From Acidovorax sp. GW101-3H11 (GTDB taxonomy: Bacteria; Pseudomonadota; Gammaproteobacteria; Burkholderiales; Burkholderiaceae_C): a stretch of DNA of 64,000 bases. Where the stretch lies: the NCBI RefSeq assembly GCF_001633105.1, contig NZ_LUKZ01000035.1, positions 55,685-119,684 of the forward strand, given 5' to 3'. A program made the translations under genes and the position numbers. Shown piece by piece: positions 10,174 to 19,316 of the stretch (position 1 is the stretch's first letter; each line of letters starts with the position of its first letter). A model generated the notes under the pieces. The model searched no databases and had not been told where the DNA came from. It saw only the letters and a program-made list of their open reading frames with translations.

Positions 10174-11370
10174 ATGCACCGTCGCTCACTGATCGCCCTT
10201 GCCACCCTGGCCGCTACCGCACTGGCCTCGCCCCTGGCGCAAGCCCAGGGCAAGGACATCAAGATCGCCATCATCGCCAGCAAGACGGGCCCGCTGGAAG
10301 CCTATGCAAAGCAGACCATCGTGGGTTTTCACATGGGCTTGAACTACGCCACCGGCGGCACCATGACGGTGGCCGGGCGCAAGCTGGTCGTGCTGGAGAA
10401 GGACGACCAGGGCAAGCCCGACGTGGGCAAGGCCGCGCTGGCCGCAGCCTACGCCGATGAAAAGGTGGACATCGCCGTCGGTCCCACAGCCTCGCCCGTG
10501 GCGCTCGCTATGCTGCCCGTGGCCGAGGAATACAAGAAGATCCTGCTGGTGGAGCCCGCCGTGGCCGACAGCATCACCGGAGACAAGTGGAACAAGTACA
10601 TCTTCCGTACGGGCCGCAACTCCAGCCAGGACGCCGCAGCCAATGCCGTCGCACTGGACCAGCCCGGCAACGTGATCGCCGTGCTGGCCAACGACAACGC
10701 CTTCGGCCGCGACGGTGTGAAGGCCGCCAAGAGTTTCACCAAGAAGGCCAAGATCGTCCACGAGGAATACCTGCCTGTGGGCACTACCGACTTCACGGCC
10801 GGCTTGCAGCGCATCATTGACAAGCTCAAGGACCAGCCGGGCAACAAGTACCTGTCGGTAGCCTGGTCTGGCGCCCCGGCGCCGTTCGCCAAGATCGCTG
10901 ATCTGGAGCTGGAAAAACGCTACGGCATCAAGCTCGCCACGGGCGGCAACATCCTGCCCGCCATGGTGGCCTACAAGAGTTTCCCCGGCATGGAAGGCGC
11001 GCTGTATTACTACTTCGGCATTCCCAAGAATCCGGTGAACGATGCCATGGTGGCCCAGCACTACAAGGAGTTCAAGGCGCCGCCGGACTTCTTCACCGCT
11101 GGTGGCTTCTCCGCCGCCATGGCCATCGTGACGGCGCTCAACAAGACCGCTGGCGACACCAATACCAACAAGCTCATCAGCACCATGGAAGGCATGAGCT
11201 TTGACACGCCCAAAGGCAAGATGACCTTCCGCAAGGAAGACCACCAGGCCATGCAGAGCATGTTCCACTTCAAGATCAAGAACGACCCCGCCTTCGCCTG
11301 GGGCGTGCCCGAGCTGGTCCGCGAGATCAAGCCCGAGGAAATGGATATCCCGATTACCAACAAGCGGTAA
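10174..11370 (+). CDS. HAAT-family ABC transporter solute-binding protein (first of two in the locus)
   Basis: This 398-residue periplasmic protein has a signal peptide of about 24 residues ending SPLAQA. It has the two-lobe type I fold of the leucine-binding family, with recognisable segments IAIIASKTGPLEAYAKQ and FGRDGVKAAKSF. The start at 10174 follows AGGAGACATCGCT. It is transcribed from the sigma-54 promoter at 10127, next to PHB depolymerase and LivGFHM-type genes. The ligand is therefore inferred to be 3-hydroxybutyrate or a short oligomer rather than a branched-chain amino acid. The sequence alone does not reveal the ligand. Confidence 0.88.
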   Translation: MHRRSLIALATLAATALASPLAQAQGKDIKIAIIASKTGPLEAYAKQTIVGFHMGLNYATGGTMTVAGRKLVVLEKDDQGKPDVGKAALAAAYADEKVDIAVGPTASPVALAMLPVAEEYKKILLVEPAVADSITGDKWNKYIFRTGRNSSQDAAANAVALDQPGNVIAVLANDNAFGRDGVKAAKSFTKKAKIVHEEYLPVGTTDFTAGLQRIIDKLKDQPGNKYLSVAWSGAPAPFAKIADLELEKRYGIKLATGGNILPAMVAYKSFPGMEGALYYYFGIPKNPVNDAMVAQHYKEFKAPPDFFTAGGFSAAMAIVTALNKTAGDTNTNKLISTMEGMSFDTPKGKMTFRKEDHQAMQSMFHFKIKNDPAFAWGVPELVREIKPEEMDIPITNKR

Positions 11371-11430
11371 GCGGTTAGCGAGGCCCGTCGGACAGGACCA
11401 CCGTCCTGCTCCTTCGGGGTCCATCCCGCA

Positions 11431-11452
11431 GGGGCGGCCGCCCCTTTTTTTT
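11431..11452 (+). terminator. Intrinsic terminator between binding-protein gene and phaZ
   Basis: The self-complementary GGGGCGGCCGCCCC is followed by eight T residues. It would end or attenuate the binding-protein transcript, allowing this abundant protein to be made in excess over the downstream genes. Confidence 0.75.
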
Positions 11453-11472
11453 CCAGTGAATTGATGCATGAA

Positions 11473-11505
11473 CCCCCGGATTACACGGGGGCTGGGTCGG
11501 TTTTT
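11473..11505 (+). terminator. Second hairpin with T tract upstream of phaZ
   Basis: CCCCCG (11473-11478) and CGGGGG (11486-11491) form a perfect 6-bp stem, with five T residues about ten bases later. It could be a weak terminator, or a structure in the phaZ leader if transcription begins upstream of it. Confidence 0.4.
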
Positions 11506-11533
11506 CTCAAAAATTATTTGGAGACAAGACAAC

Positions 11534-13006
11534 ATGGCTTTCAATTTCATCCGGGCGGCTGCAGCAGGGGCTGCGATGGCACTGTGTGGCACGGGCGGCG
11601 CCCTGGCCGCCGTCAACTTGCCAGCACTCAAGATCGACAAGACACAGACGACGGTATCGGGCCTGTCCTCGGGCGGCTTCATGGCGGTGCAGCTGCACGT
11701 GGCTTACTCGGCCACGTTCGCCAAGGGCGCAGGCGTGGTCGCGGGCGGCCCGTTCTATTGCGCTGAAGGCTCGGTCGTCAACGCCACCGGGCGTTGCATG
11801 GCCAGCCCTGCGGGCATCCCCACCAGCACGCTGGTCAGCACCACCAGCACCTGGGCCAGCCAGGGCACCATCGACCCGGTGGCCAACCTGCAAAACTCCA
11901 AGGTCTACCTGTTCTCGGGCACGCTCGACAGCGTGGTCAAGACCGGCGCCATGGACGCGCTGCGCACCTACTACAACAGCTTCGTGCCCACCGCCAACGT
12001 GGTCTACAAGAAGGACATCGCGGCCGAACACGCGATGGTGACGGACGACTACGGCAACGGCTGCTCTACCAAGGGTGCGCCCTACATCAGTGACTGCAAC
12101 TTCGACCTGGCTGGGGCCATGCTGCAGCACCTGTACGGCACGTTGAACGCTCGCAACAACGCCACGCTGCCCACCGGCAACTACATCGAGTTCAACCAGA
12201 GCGAATTCATCACCAACCACGGCATGGCCACCACCGGCTGGGCCTATGTGCCCCAGGCTTGCCAGGCGGGCGGCAGCGCCACTTGCAAGCTGCACGTGGT
12301 GCTGCATGGCTGCAAGCAGAACGTGAACGACGTGCAGCAGCAGTACGTGCGCAACACCGGCTACAACCGCTGGGCCGACAGCAACAACATCGTGATGCTG
12401 TACCCGCAGACCAGCCTGGCCGCCACCAACAGCTGCTGGGACTGGTGGGGCTATGACAGCGCCAACTACTCCAAGAAGTCCGGCCCGCAGATGGCTGCCA
12501 TCAAGGCCATGGTGGACCGCGTCTCCAGCGGAACGGGTGGCACCACGCCCCCGGCGGCCCTGCCTGCCCCCACGGGCGTGAGCACCTCGGGCGCCACGGC
12601 CAGCAGCATGGCCGTGGGCTGGGCTGCCGTCAGCGGCGCCGCCAGCTACAACGTGTACCGCAACGCCAACAAGGTCAACGCGCTGCCCGTCACGGCCACC
12701 AGCTACACCGACACCGGCCTGGCCGCGTCCACCACCTACAGCTGGACGGTGCGCGCGGCCGATGCCAACGGGGCCGAGGGCGCCACATCGGCCGCCGCCT
12801 CGGGGACCACGCTGGCGGGCTCGGGCGGCACCGCCACCTGCACCACCGCCAGCAACTATGCCCACACGCTGGCCGGGCGCGCCTATGCCGCCGGGGGCTA
12901 CACCTATGCGCTGGGCTCCAACCAGAACATGGGCCTGTGGAACGTGTTTGTGACCAACACATTGAAGCAGACCAGCACCAACTACTACGTGATTGGCACC
13001 TGCTGA
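11534..13006 (+). CDS. phaZ: Secreted poly(3-hydroxybutyrate) depolymerase
   Basis: The 490-residue enzyme cuts PHB polymer outside the cell. It has a signal peptide of about 25 residues, a catalytic domain to about 330, a fibronectin type III-like linker at about 344-428 and a C-terminal PHB-binding domain from about 436. The lipase box GLSSG places the nucleophile at Ser45. Asp132 (GTLDS) and His166 are the likely triad partners, and His258 in VVLHGCK is the likely oxyanion residue. The nucleophile comes before the oxyanion His, which is the permuted type II order found in Acidovorax and Delftia depolymerases. The start at 11534 follows TTGGAGACAAGACAAC; an ATG at 11468 would spoil the signal peptide. 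Confidence 0.93.
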   Translation: MAFNFIRAAAAGAAMALCGTGGALAAVNLPALKIDKTQTTVSGLSSGGFMAVQLHVAYSATFAKGAGVVAGGPFYCAEGSVVNATGRCMASPAGIPTSTLVSTTSTWASQGTIDPVANLQNSKVYLFSGTLDSVVKTGAMDALRTYYNSFVPTANVVYKKDIAAEHAMVTDDYGNGCSTKGAPYISDCNFDLAGAMLQHLYGTLNARNNATLPTGNYIEFNQSEFITNHGMATTGWAYVPQACQAGGSATCKLHVVLHGCKQNVNDVQQQYVRNTGYNRWADSNNIVMLYPQTSLAATNSCWDWWGYDSANYSKKSGPQMAAIKAMVDRVSSGTGGTTPPAALPAPTGVSTSGATASSMAVGWAAVSGAASYNVYRNANKVNALPVTATSYTDTGLAASTTYSWTVRAADANGAEGATSAAASGTTLAGSGGTATCTTASNYAHTLAGRAYAAGGYTYALGSNQNMGLWNVFVTNTLKQTSTNYYVIGTC

Positions 13007-13253
13007 AATATGTACAACCCCCTGAGCCGCTTCGCGTCTTCCCCCTTCTCTCGAATGGCTGCGCCATTCGGGAAGGGGGACACCGCCAGCGCGGCGGGGC
13101 GGCCCTTGCGCGGCGGTCGCTGGCTTCGACCGTGCCAGTTGCGGAGACTGTTGACGATGGAAACCCAGTGAAGGCCTTGGCACCCCGCCGCAGGGCAGGG
13201 TTGCCGGGCTCTTTGAATGAAATGACTCAGACCGTGAAAGTGAACCACCACCC
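13007..13253. repeat. Intergenic region with a GC-rich repeat between phaZ and the transporter genes
   Basis: The gap holds an imperfect inverted repeat around 13040-13070 (TCTCGAATGG / CCATTCGGGA) followed by a GC-rich core at 13091-13114 that is shared, inverted, with 4224-4245. No terminator with a T tract is visible, so read-through into the ABC genes is possible. Confidence 0.5.
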
Positions 13254-14024
13254 ATGAGCACCTTGGCCACCAAGGACTTGACCATCCGCTTCGGCGGCCA
13301 CGTGGCGGTCAATGCTGTGACCTGCTCTTTCGAGCCCGGCACGCTGACCGCCATCGTGGGCCCCAACGGTGCGGGCAAGACCACGTACTTCAACCTGATC
13401 TCCGGGCAACTCAAGGCCAGCAGTGGCAGCGTCACGCTGGGCGGGCAGGACCTCACGGGTCTGTCCGTCTCGGCGCGCACGCATGCGGGCCTGGGCCGGG
13501 CATTCCAGCTCACCAACCTGTTCCCCAACCTCAGCGTGCTCGAAAACGTGCGCTTGGCCGTGCAGGCCACGCAAGAGGGCAAGCACCGCCGGGGCCTGAA
13601 CCTGTGGAGCATCTGGAGCGACCACACCGCGCTCACCCAGCGTGCCCGTGTGATCTTGCAGGCCGTGGCCATGACCGACCGTGCCGACACCCCCGTGGCC
13701 AGCCTGCCGCATGGTGACCAGCGCAAGCTCGAAGTGGCGCTGCTTATGGCGCTGGAGCCACAGGTCTACATGTTCGACGAGCCCACCGCTGGCATGAGCC
13801 ACGACGAGGCGCCCGTGATCTTGAACCTGATCCGTGAGCTGAAGAAGGACAAGACCAAGATCATCCTCTTGGTGGAGCACAAGATGGATGTGGTGCGCGA
13901 GCTGGCCGACCGCATCATCGTGCTGACCAACGGCACGCTGGTGGCCGACGGCCCACCGGCCGAGGTGATTGCATCGCCCGTGGTGCAAGAGGCCTACCTG
14001 GGTGTGACCAAGGAGGCCGCATGA
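13254..14024 (+). CDS. HAAT ABC transporter ATPase, LivG type
   Basis: The 256-residue cytoplasmic ATPase has Walker A GPNGAGKT at 36-43, a Q-loop near FQLTNLFPNLS, Walker B VYMFDEPTAG and a switch His in LLVEHKMDVV. The signature motif is LPHGDQ rather than LSGGQ, as is usual for LivG proteins. Its stop overlaps the start of the LivF-type gene by four bases. It energises uptake by the membrane subunits at 14880-16956. Context with PHB-degrading enzymes suggests 3HB units as substrate. Confidence 0.88.
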   Translation: MSTLATKDLTIRFGGHVAVNAVTCSFEPGTLTAIVGPNGAGKTTYFNLISGQLKASSGSVTLGGQDLTGLSVSARTHAGLGRAFQLTNLFPNLSVLENVRLAVQATQEGKHRRGLNLWSIWSDHTALTQRARVILQAVAMTDRADTPVASLPHGDQRKLEVALLMALEPQVYMFDEPTAGMSHDEAPVILNLIRELKKDKTKIILLVEHKMDVVRELADRIIVLTNGTLVADGPPAEVIASPVVQEAYLGVTKEAA

Positions 14025-14764
14025 GCACCAGCAACACAACCCCTCCCAACCTGCTCGAACTCAAGGGCGTGCACACGCACATCGGTGCGTACCACATCCT
14101 GCACGGCGTGGATCTGGCCGTGCCCAAGGGCCAGCTCACCATGCTGCTGGGCCGCAACGGCGCGGGCAAGACGACCACGCTGCGCACCATCATGGGCCTG
14201 TGGCATGCATCGCAGGGCTCCATCCACTTCGGTGGCAAGGACATCACGGCCATGAACACCCCCGCCATCGCGGGCCTGAACATCGCCTACGTGCCCGAGA
14301 ACATGGGCATCTTTGCCGACCTCACGGTGAAGGAAAACATGCTGCTGGCCGCCCGCAGCGCGCGCAATGCCACGCAGATGGATGAGGCGCGGCTGCAGTG
14401 GATCTTCAAGCTCTTCCCGGCGGTGGAGAAGTTCTGGAACCACCCCGCAGGCAAGCTCAGCGGCGGCCAGAAGCAGATGGTGGCCGTGAGCCGCGCCATC
14501 GTCGAGCCGCGCGATCTGCTCATCGTGGACGAGCCCAGCAAGGGCCTCGCGCCCGCCATCATCAACAACATGATCGATGCGTTCGACCAGCTCAAGAAGA
14601 GCGGCGTGACCATCTTGCTGGTGGAGCAGAACATCAACTTTGCCAAGCGGCTGGGCGACACCGTGGCCGTGATGGACAACGGCCAGGTGGTGCATGCAGG
14701 CAGCATGGCCGCGCTGGCGGCGGACGAGGAACTGCAGCGCTCGCTGCTGGGGCTGGCGCTATGA
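14021..14764 (+). CDS. HAAT ABC transporter ATPase, LivF type
   Basis: The 247-residue second ATPase has Walker A GRNGAGKT, signature LSGGQKQM, Walker B LLIVDEPSKGL and LLVEQN with the LivF-type Gln in place of the switch His. It pairs with the LivG-type ATPase upstream as a heterodimer. The ATG overlaps the preceding stop (ATGA). It is followed by a 115-base gap carrying a degenerate TAGCTAT palindrome before the permease genes. Confidence 0.88.
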   Translation: MSTSNTTPPNLLELKGVHTHIGAYHILHGVDLAVPKGQLTMLLGRNGAGKTTTLRTIMGLWHASQGSIHFGGKDITAMNTPAIAGLNIAYVPENMGIFADLTVKENMLLAARSARNATQMDEARLQWIFKLFPAVEKFWNHPAGKLSGGQKQMVAVSRAIVEPRDLLIVDEPSKGLAPAIINNMIDAFDQLKKSGVTILLVEQNINFAKRLGDTVAVMDNGQVVHAGSMAALAADEELQRSLLGLAL

Positions 14765-14820
14765 GTTTCACCCTTGGTTTCAAGCTTTTTAGGCCGTCTG
14801 CGCGCGTCCATCAAGCGGTT

Positions 14821-14843
14821 ATAGCTATCAAAAACATAGTGAT
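14821..14843. repeat. TAGCTAT-type intergenic palindrome, degenerate copy
   Basis: ATAGCTAT at 14821-14828 is followed by CAAAAACATAGTGAT, a decayed inverse arm. It lies inside an otherwise compact ABC operon. Confidence 0.55.
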
Positions 14844-14879
14844 GGCACATCCCCCCACCCCCCAACAAGGAGGCCTGGC

Positions 14880-15866
14880 ATGAGCATGGCCCGCGACTTC
14901 GACTGGAAACCCCTGGCCCTGGTGCCCGCGCTGGCGCTGCTGGTGCTGCCCTTCATCGGCTCGCCCAGCACCTGGCTCACGCTCACGGTGGCGGGGCTGG
15001 CCATGGGCATGATCATCTTCATCATCGCCTCGGGCCTCACGCTGGTGTTCGGCCTCATGGACGTGCTGAACTTCGGCCACGGCGTGTTCATTGCGCTGGG
15101 TGCCTTTGTGGCCACCAGCGTGCTGGGCGCCATGGGCGACTACACACAAAGCGCTGACCTGTGGCGCAACCTGATGGCCGTGCTGCCCGCCATGCTGGTG
15201 GCCATGGCCGTGGCCGGGGCCGTGGGCCTGGCGTTCGAGCGCTTCATCGTGCGGCCCGTGTACGGCCAGCACCTCAAGCAGATCCTCATCACCATGGGCG
15301 GGATGATCATTGGTGAGGAATTCATCAAGGTCATCTGGGGCCCGCAGCAGATCCCGCTGCCGCTGCCCGAAGGCATGCGTGGCTCGCTGCTGGTGGGCGA
15401 TGCCGCTATCGAAAAATACCGCCTCTTGGCCATGGCAGTGGGGCTGCTGGTGTTCGGCGTGCTGGCCTGGACACTGTCGCGCACCAAGGTCGGCCTGCTC
15501 ATCCGCGCTGGTGTGCAAGACCGCGAGATGGTCGAAAGCCTGGGCTACCGTATCCGCCGCCTGTTCATTGGCGTGTTTGTGGTGGGATCGGCCCTGGCGG
15601 GCCTGGGTGGCGTGATGTGGGGCCTGTACCAGCAAAGTGTGGTGCCCCAGATGGGCGCGCAGGTCAATGTGCTGATCTTCATCGTCATCATCATCGGCGG
15701 CCTGGGCAGCACGGGCGGCGCGCTCATCGGTGCGCTGCTGGTGGGGCTGATGGCCAACTACACCGGCTTCCTGGTGCCCAAGGTGGCGCTGTTCTCCAAC
15801 ATTACCCTCATGGTCGCGATCCTGCTGTGGCGCCCGCAAGGCGTCTACCCGGTTGCCAACCGCTGA
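14880..15866 (+). CDS. HAAT ABC transporter permease, LivH type
   Basis: The 328-residue inner-membrane protein has about eight to nine hydrophobic helices and the LivH signature SGLTLVFGLMDVLNFGHGVFIALGAF near residues 45-70. A second conserved block, GGLGSTGGALIGALLVGL, lies near the C-terminus. The start follows AAGGAGGCCTGGC. With the LivM-type subunit it forms the transmembrane channel of the importer. It is 16 bases from the next gene. Confidence 0.9.
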   Translation: MSMARDFDWKPLALVPALALLVLPFIGSPSTWLTLTVAGLAMGMIIFIIASGLTLVFGLMDVLNFGHGVFIALGAFVATSVLGAMGDYTQSADLWRNLMAVLPAMLVAMAVAGAVGLAFERFIVRPVYGQHLKQILITMGGMIIGEEFIKVIWGPQQIPLPLPEGMRGSLLVGDAAIEKYRLLAMAVGLLVFGVLAWTLSRTKVGLLIRAGVQDREMVESLGYRIRRLFIGVFVVGSALAGLGGVMWGLYQQSVVPQMGAQVNVLIFIVIIIGGLGSTGGALIGALLVGLMANYTGFLVPKVALFSNITLMVAILLWRPQGVYPVANR

Positions 15867-15882
15867 TGAGGAGTCCCACAAC

Positions 15883-16956
15883 ATGCTGAATCGACTTCTC
15901 TCTGGCGACTACCCGCGCAGCAAGGTGCTCGCGGTCATCCTCGTGACCCTCCTGCTGGGGCTGGCGTTTGCACCCTTCCTCTTCCCCGGCGTCAAGGCGC
16001 TCTCGGTGGCGGCCAAGGTGCTCATCTTTGTGGTGCTGGTTGCCAGCTTCGACCTGCTGCTGGGTTACACCGGCATCGTGAGCTTTGCGCACACCATGTT
16101 CTTTGGCATTGGCGCCTATGGCATTGCGGTGGCCACCACGCGCCTGGGCCCTACCTGGACGGCGCTGGGCGTGGGCGTTGGCGGCGCGCTGCTGCTGTCG
16201 CTGCTGCTGTCGCTGGCCGTGGGCCTGTTCTCGCTGCGCGTGCGCGCCATCTTCTTTGCCATGATCACGCTGGCCGTGGCGGCGGCGTTCCAGACGCTGG
16301 CTTCGCAGCTGTCGGACATCACCGGCGGCGAAGACGGCCTGACCTTCAAGGTGCCCGAGATCCTCTCGCCCAGCTTCGAGCCGTTTGACGAGCCCTTCCT
16401 GGGCGTGAGCATCGACGGGCGGCTGATCTGCTACTACCTGCTCTTCGTCACCGCCGTGGCGCTGGTGCTGGCCCTGCTGCGCATCGTCAACTCGCCGTTT
16501 GGCCGCGTGCTGCAGGCCATCCGCGAGAACGAGTTCCGCGCCGAGGCCATTGGCTACCGCGTGGTGGTGTACCGCACCACCTCCAGCGTGCTGTCGGCGC
16601 TGTTTGCCACCATGGCGGGTGCGATGCTCGCGCTCTGGCTGCGCTACAACGGGCCGGACACGTCCCTGAGCTTCGAAATCATGATGGACTGCCTGCTCAT
16701 CGTCGTGATCGGCGGCATGGGCACGATCTACGGATCGGCCATCGGCGCGGTGCTGTTCCTGGTGGCGCAAAGCTACCTGCAGGATCTGCTGCGCCTGGGC
16801 CACGAGGCCACCTCGGGCCTGCCCTGGCTGTCGGCCCTGCTGTCGCCCGACCGCTGGCTGCTGTGGCTGGGCGTGCTCTTCGTTCTTTCGGTCTATTACT
16901 TCCCCACCGGTGTGGTGGGGCGCCTGCGCGCGGCAGCTGCGCGCAAGGCGGGGTGA
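15883..16956 (+). CDS. HAAT ABC transporter permease, LivM type
   Basis: The 357-residue membrane protein has the LivM family pattern: LLLGYTGIVSFAHTMFFGIGAYG in the first half, an EAA-like loop around FGRVLQAIRENEFRAEAIGYR, and GGMGTIYGSAIGAVLFL near the end. The start at 15883 follows GATGAGGAGTCCCACAAC. It completes one full set of two ATPases and two permeases, to be served by the binding proteins at 10174 and 19317. Confidence 0.9.
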   Translation: MLNRLLSGDYPRSKVLAVILVTLLLGLAFAPFLFPGVKALSVAAKVLIFVVLVASFDLLLGYTGIVSFAHTMFFGIGAYGIAVATTRLGPTWTALGVGVGGALLLSLLLSLAVGLFSLRVRAIFFAMITLAVAAAFQTLASQLSDITGGEDGLTFKVPEILSPSFEPFDEPFLGVSIDGRLICYYLLFVTAVALVLALLRIVNSPFGRVLQAIRENEFRAEAIGYRVVVYRTTSSVLSALFATMAGAMLALWLRYNGPDTSLSFEIMMDCLLIVVIGGMGTIYGSAIGAVLFLVAQSYLQDLLRLGHEATSGLPWLSALLSPDRWLLWLGVLFVLSVYYFPTGVVGRLRAAAARKAG

Positions 16957-17049
16957 GTGGCCCCGGCCGCGCCGGGTGACCGGCGTGGCCCGGGTGTGTG
17001 GATGAGCTGTGCAACAAGACGCAAAGAAAAAACTCCAGGAGACAAGCAC

Positions 17050-19194
17050 ATGAAGATGAGCATGAAGAACCCGCGTTTTCGTCCTTTCGTTCCCGCCGCG
17101 CTGACTGCGGCGGTGCTGGCTGCCTGCGGCGGCAGCAGCGGCGACAGCGCCGCCCCCAACACCAAGCCCGGCTACCTGGGCACCATCAGCGAGACCACCT
17201 ACGACGGCAGCAGCAATGACCTGCTCACGGCGGGCCTGGGCGCCACGGGTCTGGCCGCTGCCGTGCCCCCCGCGTTTGCCGACCCCCTCAAGCCCACGGC
17301 GGCCGAGCTGCGCCGCACGGCCATCCACACCAACTACCGCGCCATGCTCGACATGACGGCTGCCGGCGGCTACGGCACGCTCTACGGCCCCAATGTGGAT
17401 GCGCAGGGCAAGGTCACCACGGGCGAGGGCAAGGTGCCCGGCACCGAATACATCGCGTTTGCCGACGACGGCACGGGCCGCAAGAGCGTCACCCTCATGG
17501 TGCAGGTGCCTGCCAGCTTCGACCCCAAGAAGCCCTGCATGATCACCGCCACCACTTCGGGCTCGCGCGGTGTGTATGGCGGCATCTCCACGGGCGAGTG
17601 GGGCCTCAAGAAGGGCTGCGCCGTGGCGTACTCCGACAAGGGCACGGGCGGCGCGCCGCACGATCTGCAGAACGACACCGTGCCGCTGATCGACGGCACA
17701 CGCACCACGGCCGCCGCAGCGGGCAAGGCCGCAGCCTTCAATGCGGGCCTCACGGCCACCGAGCTGGCCGCCTTCAACACCGCCACGCCCAACCGCTTTG
17801 CGTTCAAGCACGCGCACTCGGGCCAGAACTCTGAAAAGGATTGGGGCACGAGCACGCTGCAGGCCGTGGAGTTTGGCTATTACGTGCTCAACCAGCGCTA
17901 CGGCGCCACCGACGCAGCGGGCCAGCGCCTCAAGACGCTGACCCCGGCCAACACCATCGTGATTGCGTCCAGCATCTCCAACGGCGGTGGCGCGGCCATA
18001 GCTGCGGCCGAGCTGGACACGCAGGGCCTGATCAGCGGCGTGGCCGTGTCTGAGCCTGCCATCGAGATGCCCGCCAACCCCGGCGTCACGGTGCGCCGTG
18101 GCAGCGCCGACGTGGCCGTCACCGGCAAGACGCTGGTGGACTTCACCACCTACGCCAACCTCTACCAGGCCTGCGCGTCGCTGGCGCCCTCGGTCAGCAC
18201 CAGCCCGTTTGCGGCCGCGTTTGCCGCCGGGTTTGCCAGCACCGCGCTGCCCATTGCGCCCAACCGCTGCGCGTCGCTCAAGGCAGCGGGGCTGCTCACG
18301 GCCAGCACCACGGCCACGCAGGCCGAAGAGGCCCTGCAAAAGCTGCGCGCCTATGGCTGGGAGCCCGAGTCGAGCGACCTGCATGCCTCCATGGCCGCGT
18401 TTGAAGTGTCCCCCGCCGTGGCCGTGACCTTTGCCAACGGCCTCTCGCGCGCCAGCGTGCAAGACAACCTCTGCGGCTTCAGCTACGCCGCCACGGCAGC
18501 CACTGGCGGGGTCACCCCGCTGGCCGCCGCTGCACTGCCCGGCATGTTTGCCACCGGCAACGGCGTGCCGCCCTCGGGCGGCATCAACCTGGTCAACAAC
18601 CTCGGCAAGCTGGGCCCGGCGCGCGACTTCCTGTCGGTGTCGGACGCCGGTGTCGCCGACTGGAACCTGAGCGGTGCCCAGTGCCTGCGCAACCTGGTCA
18701 CCGGCAACGATGCCGCCGCCAAGAAGCTGCAGGCCGGTGTGGATGAAACCCGCCGCAACGGCAACCTGCGCGGCAAGCCCGCCGTGATCGTGCATGGCCG
18801 TGCGGATGCACTGCTGCCCGTGAGCCACACCTCGCGCCCCTACGCCGCGCTGAACAAGAAGGTCGAAGGCTCCGCCAGCAAGCTCAGCTATGTGGAAGTG
18901 GCCAACGCCCAGCACTTCGACAGCTTCATCGGCCTGCCCACGGTGCTGCCGGGCTACGACAGCCGCTACGTGCCGCTGCATGTGTACCTGAACCACGCGC
19001 TCGACGCCGTGTACGACCACCTTGCCAGCGGTAAGGCCCTGCCCGCCAGCCAGGTGGTGCGCACCGTGCCACGCGGTGGCACACCGGGCAGCGCCCCGGC
19101 CATCACCGCCGCCAACGTGCCGCCGCTGGCCACCACGCCTGCTGCCGCCAACGCCATTGCCATCACGGCGGGCACCATCGCCATCCCCGACTGA
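17050..19194 (+). CDS. D-(-)-3-hydroxybutyrate oligomer hydrolase, predicted lipoprotein
   Basis: The 714-residue protein matches the 3HB-oligomer hydrolase family, which splits soluble oligomers released by PHB depolymerase into monomers. A lipobox LAAC puts the lipidated Cys at residue 26, so it should be anchored to a membrane, perhaps at the surface. The likely nucleophile is Ser310 in SISNGGGAA. The segments PAVIVHGRADALLPVSHTSR and NAQHFDSFIG provide candidate Asp and His residues. The start at 17050 follows CCAGGAGACAAGCAC. Its position between the transporter and a second binding protein links oligomer cleavage to uptake. Confidence 0.88.
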   Translation: MKMSMKNPRFRPFVPAALTAAVLAACGGSSGDSAAPNTKPGYLGTISETTYDGSSNDLLTAGLGATGLAAAVPPAFADPLKPTAAELRRTAIHTNYRAMLDMTAAGGYGTLYGPNVDAQGKVTTGEGKVPGTEYIAFADDGTGRKSVTLMVQVPASFDPKKPCMITATTSGSRGVYGGISTGEWGLKKGCAVAYSDKGTGGAPHDLQNDTVPLIDGTRTTAAAAGKAAAFNAGLTATELAAFNTATPNRFAFKHAHSGQNSEKDWGTSTLQAVEFGYYVLNQRYGATDAAGQRLKTLTPANTIVIASSISNGGGAAIAAAELDTQGLISGVAVSEPAIEMPANPGVTVRRGSADVAVTGKTLVDFTTYANLYQACASLAPSVSTSPFAAAFAAGFASTALPIAPNRCASLKAAGLLTASTTATQAEEALQKLRAYGWEPESSDLHASMAAFEVSPAVAVTFANGLSRASVQDNLCGFSYAATAATGGVTPLAAAALPGMFATGNGVPPSGGINLVNNLGKLGPARDFLSVSDAGVADWNLSGAQCLRNLVTGNDAAAKKLQAGVDETRRNGNLRGKPAVIVHGRADALLPVSHTSRPYAALNKKVEGSASKLSYVEVANAQHFDSFIGLPTVLPGYDSRYVPLHVYLNHALDAVYDHLASGKALPASQVVRTVPRGGTPGSAPAITAANVPPLATTPAAANAIAITAGTIAIPD

Positions 19195-19316
19195 CCCAAG
19201 GAGCTTTGCCAGACGACACACCGTCACCGCCGCCTGCCGGGCACGCGCCGGGGCTGTCTGCCCTTGCGCCGCCCGTGGTCGCGGCTGCAAGCCACTCAAC
19301 CAGGGGATGAACCGAC

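Noticed and set aside
11452..11534. A second sigma-54 promoter directly upstream of phaZ
   Set aside because: The only GG and GC pairs in the GGATTACACGGGGGC stretch are 11 or more bases apart rather than 10.
15808..19299. 1163-codon open frame on the reverse strand
   Set aside because: It is antisense to livM and the oligomer hydrolase gene, both of which have clear family motifs; long reverse frames are expected in GC-rich DNA.
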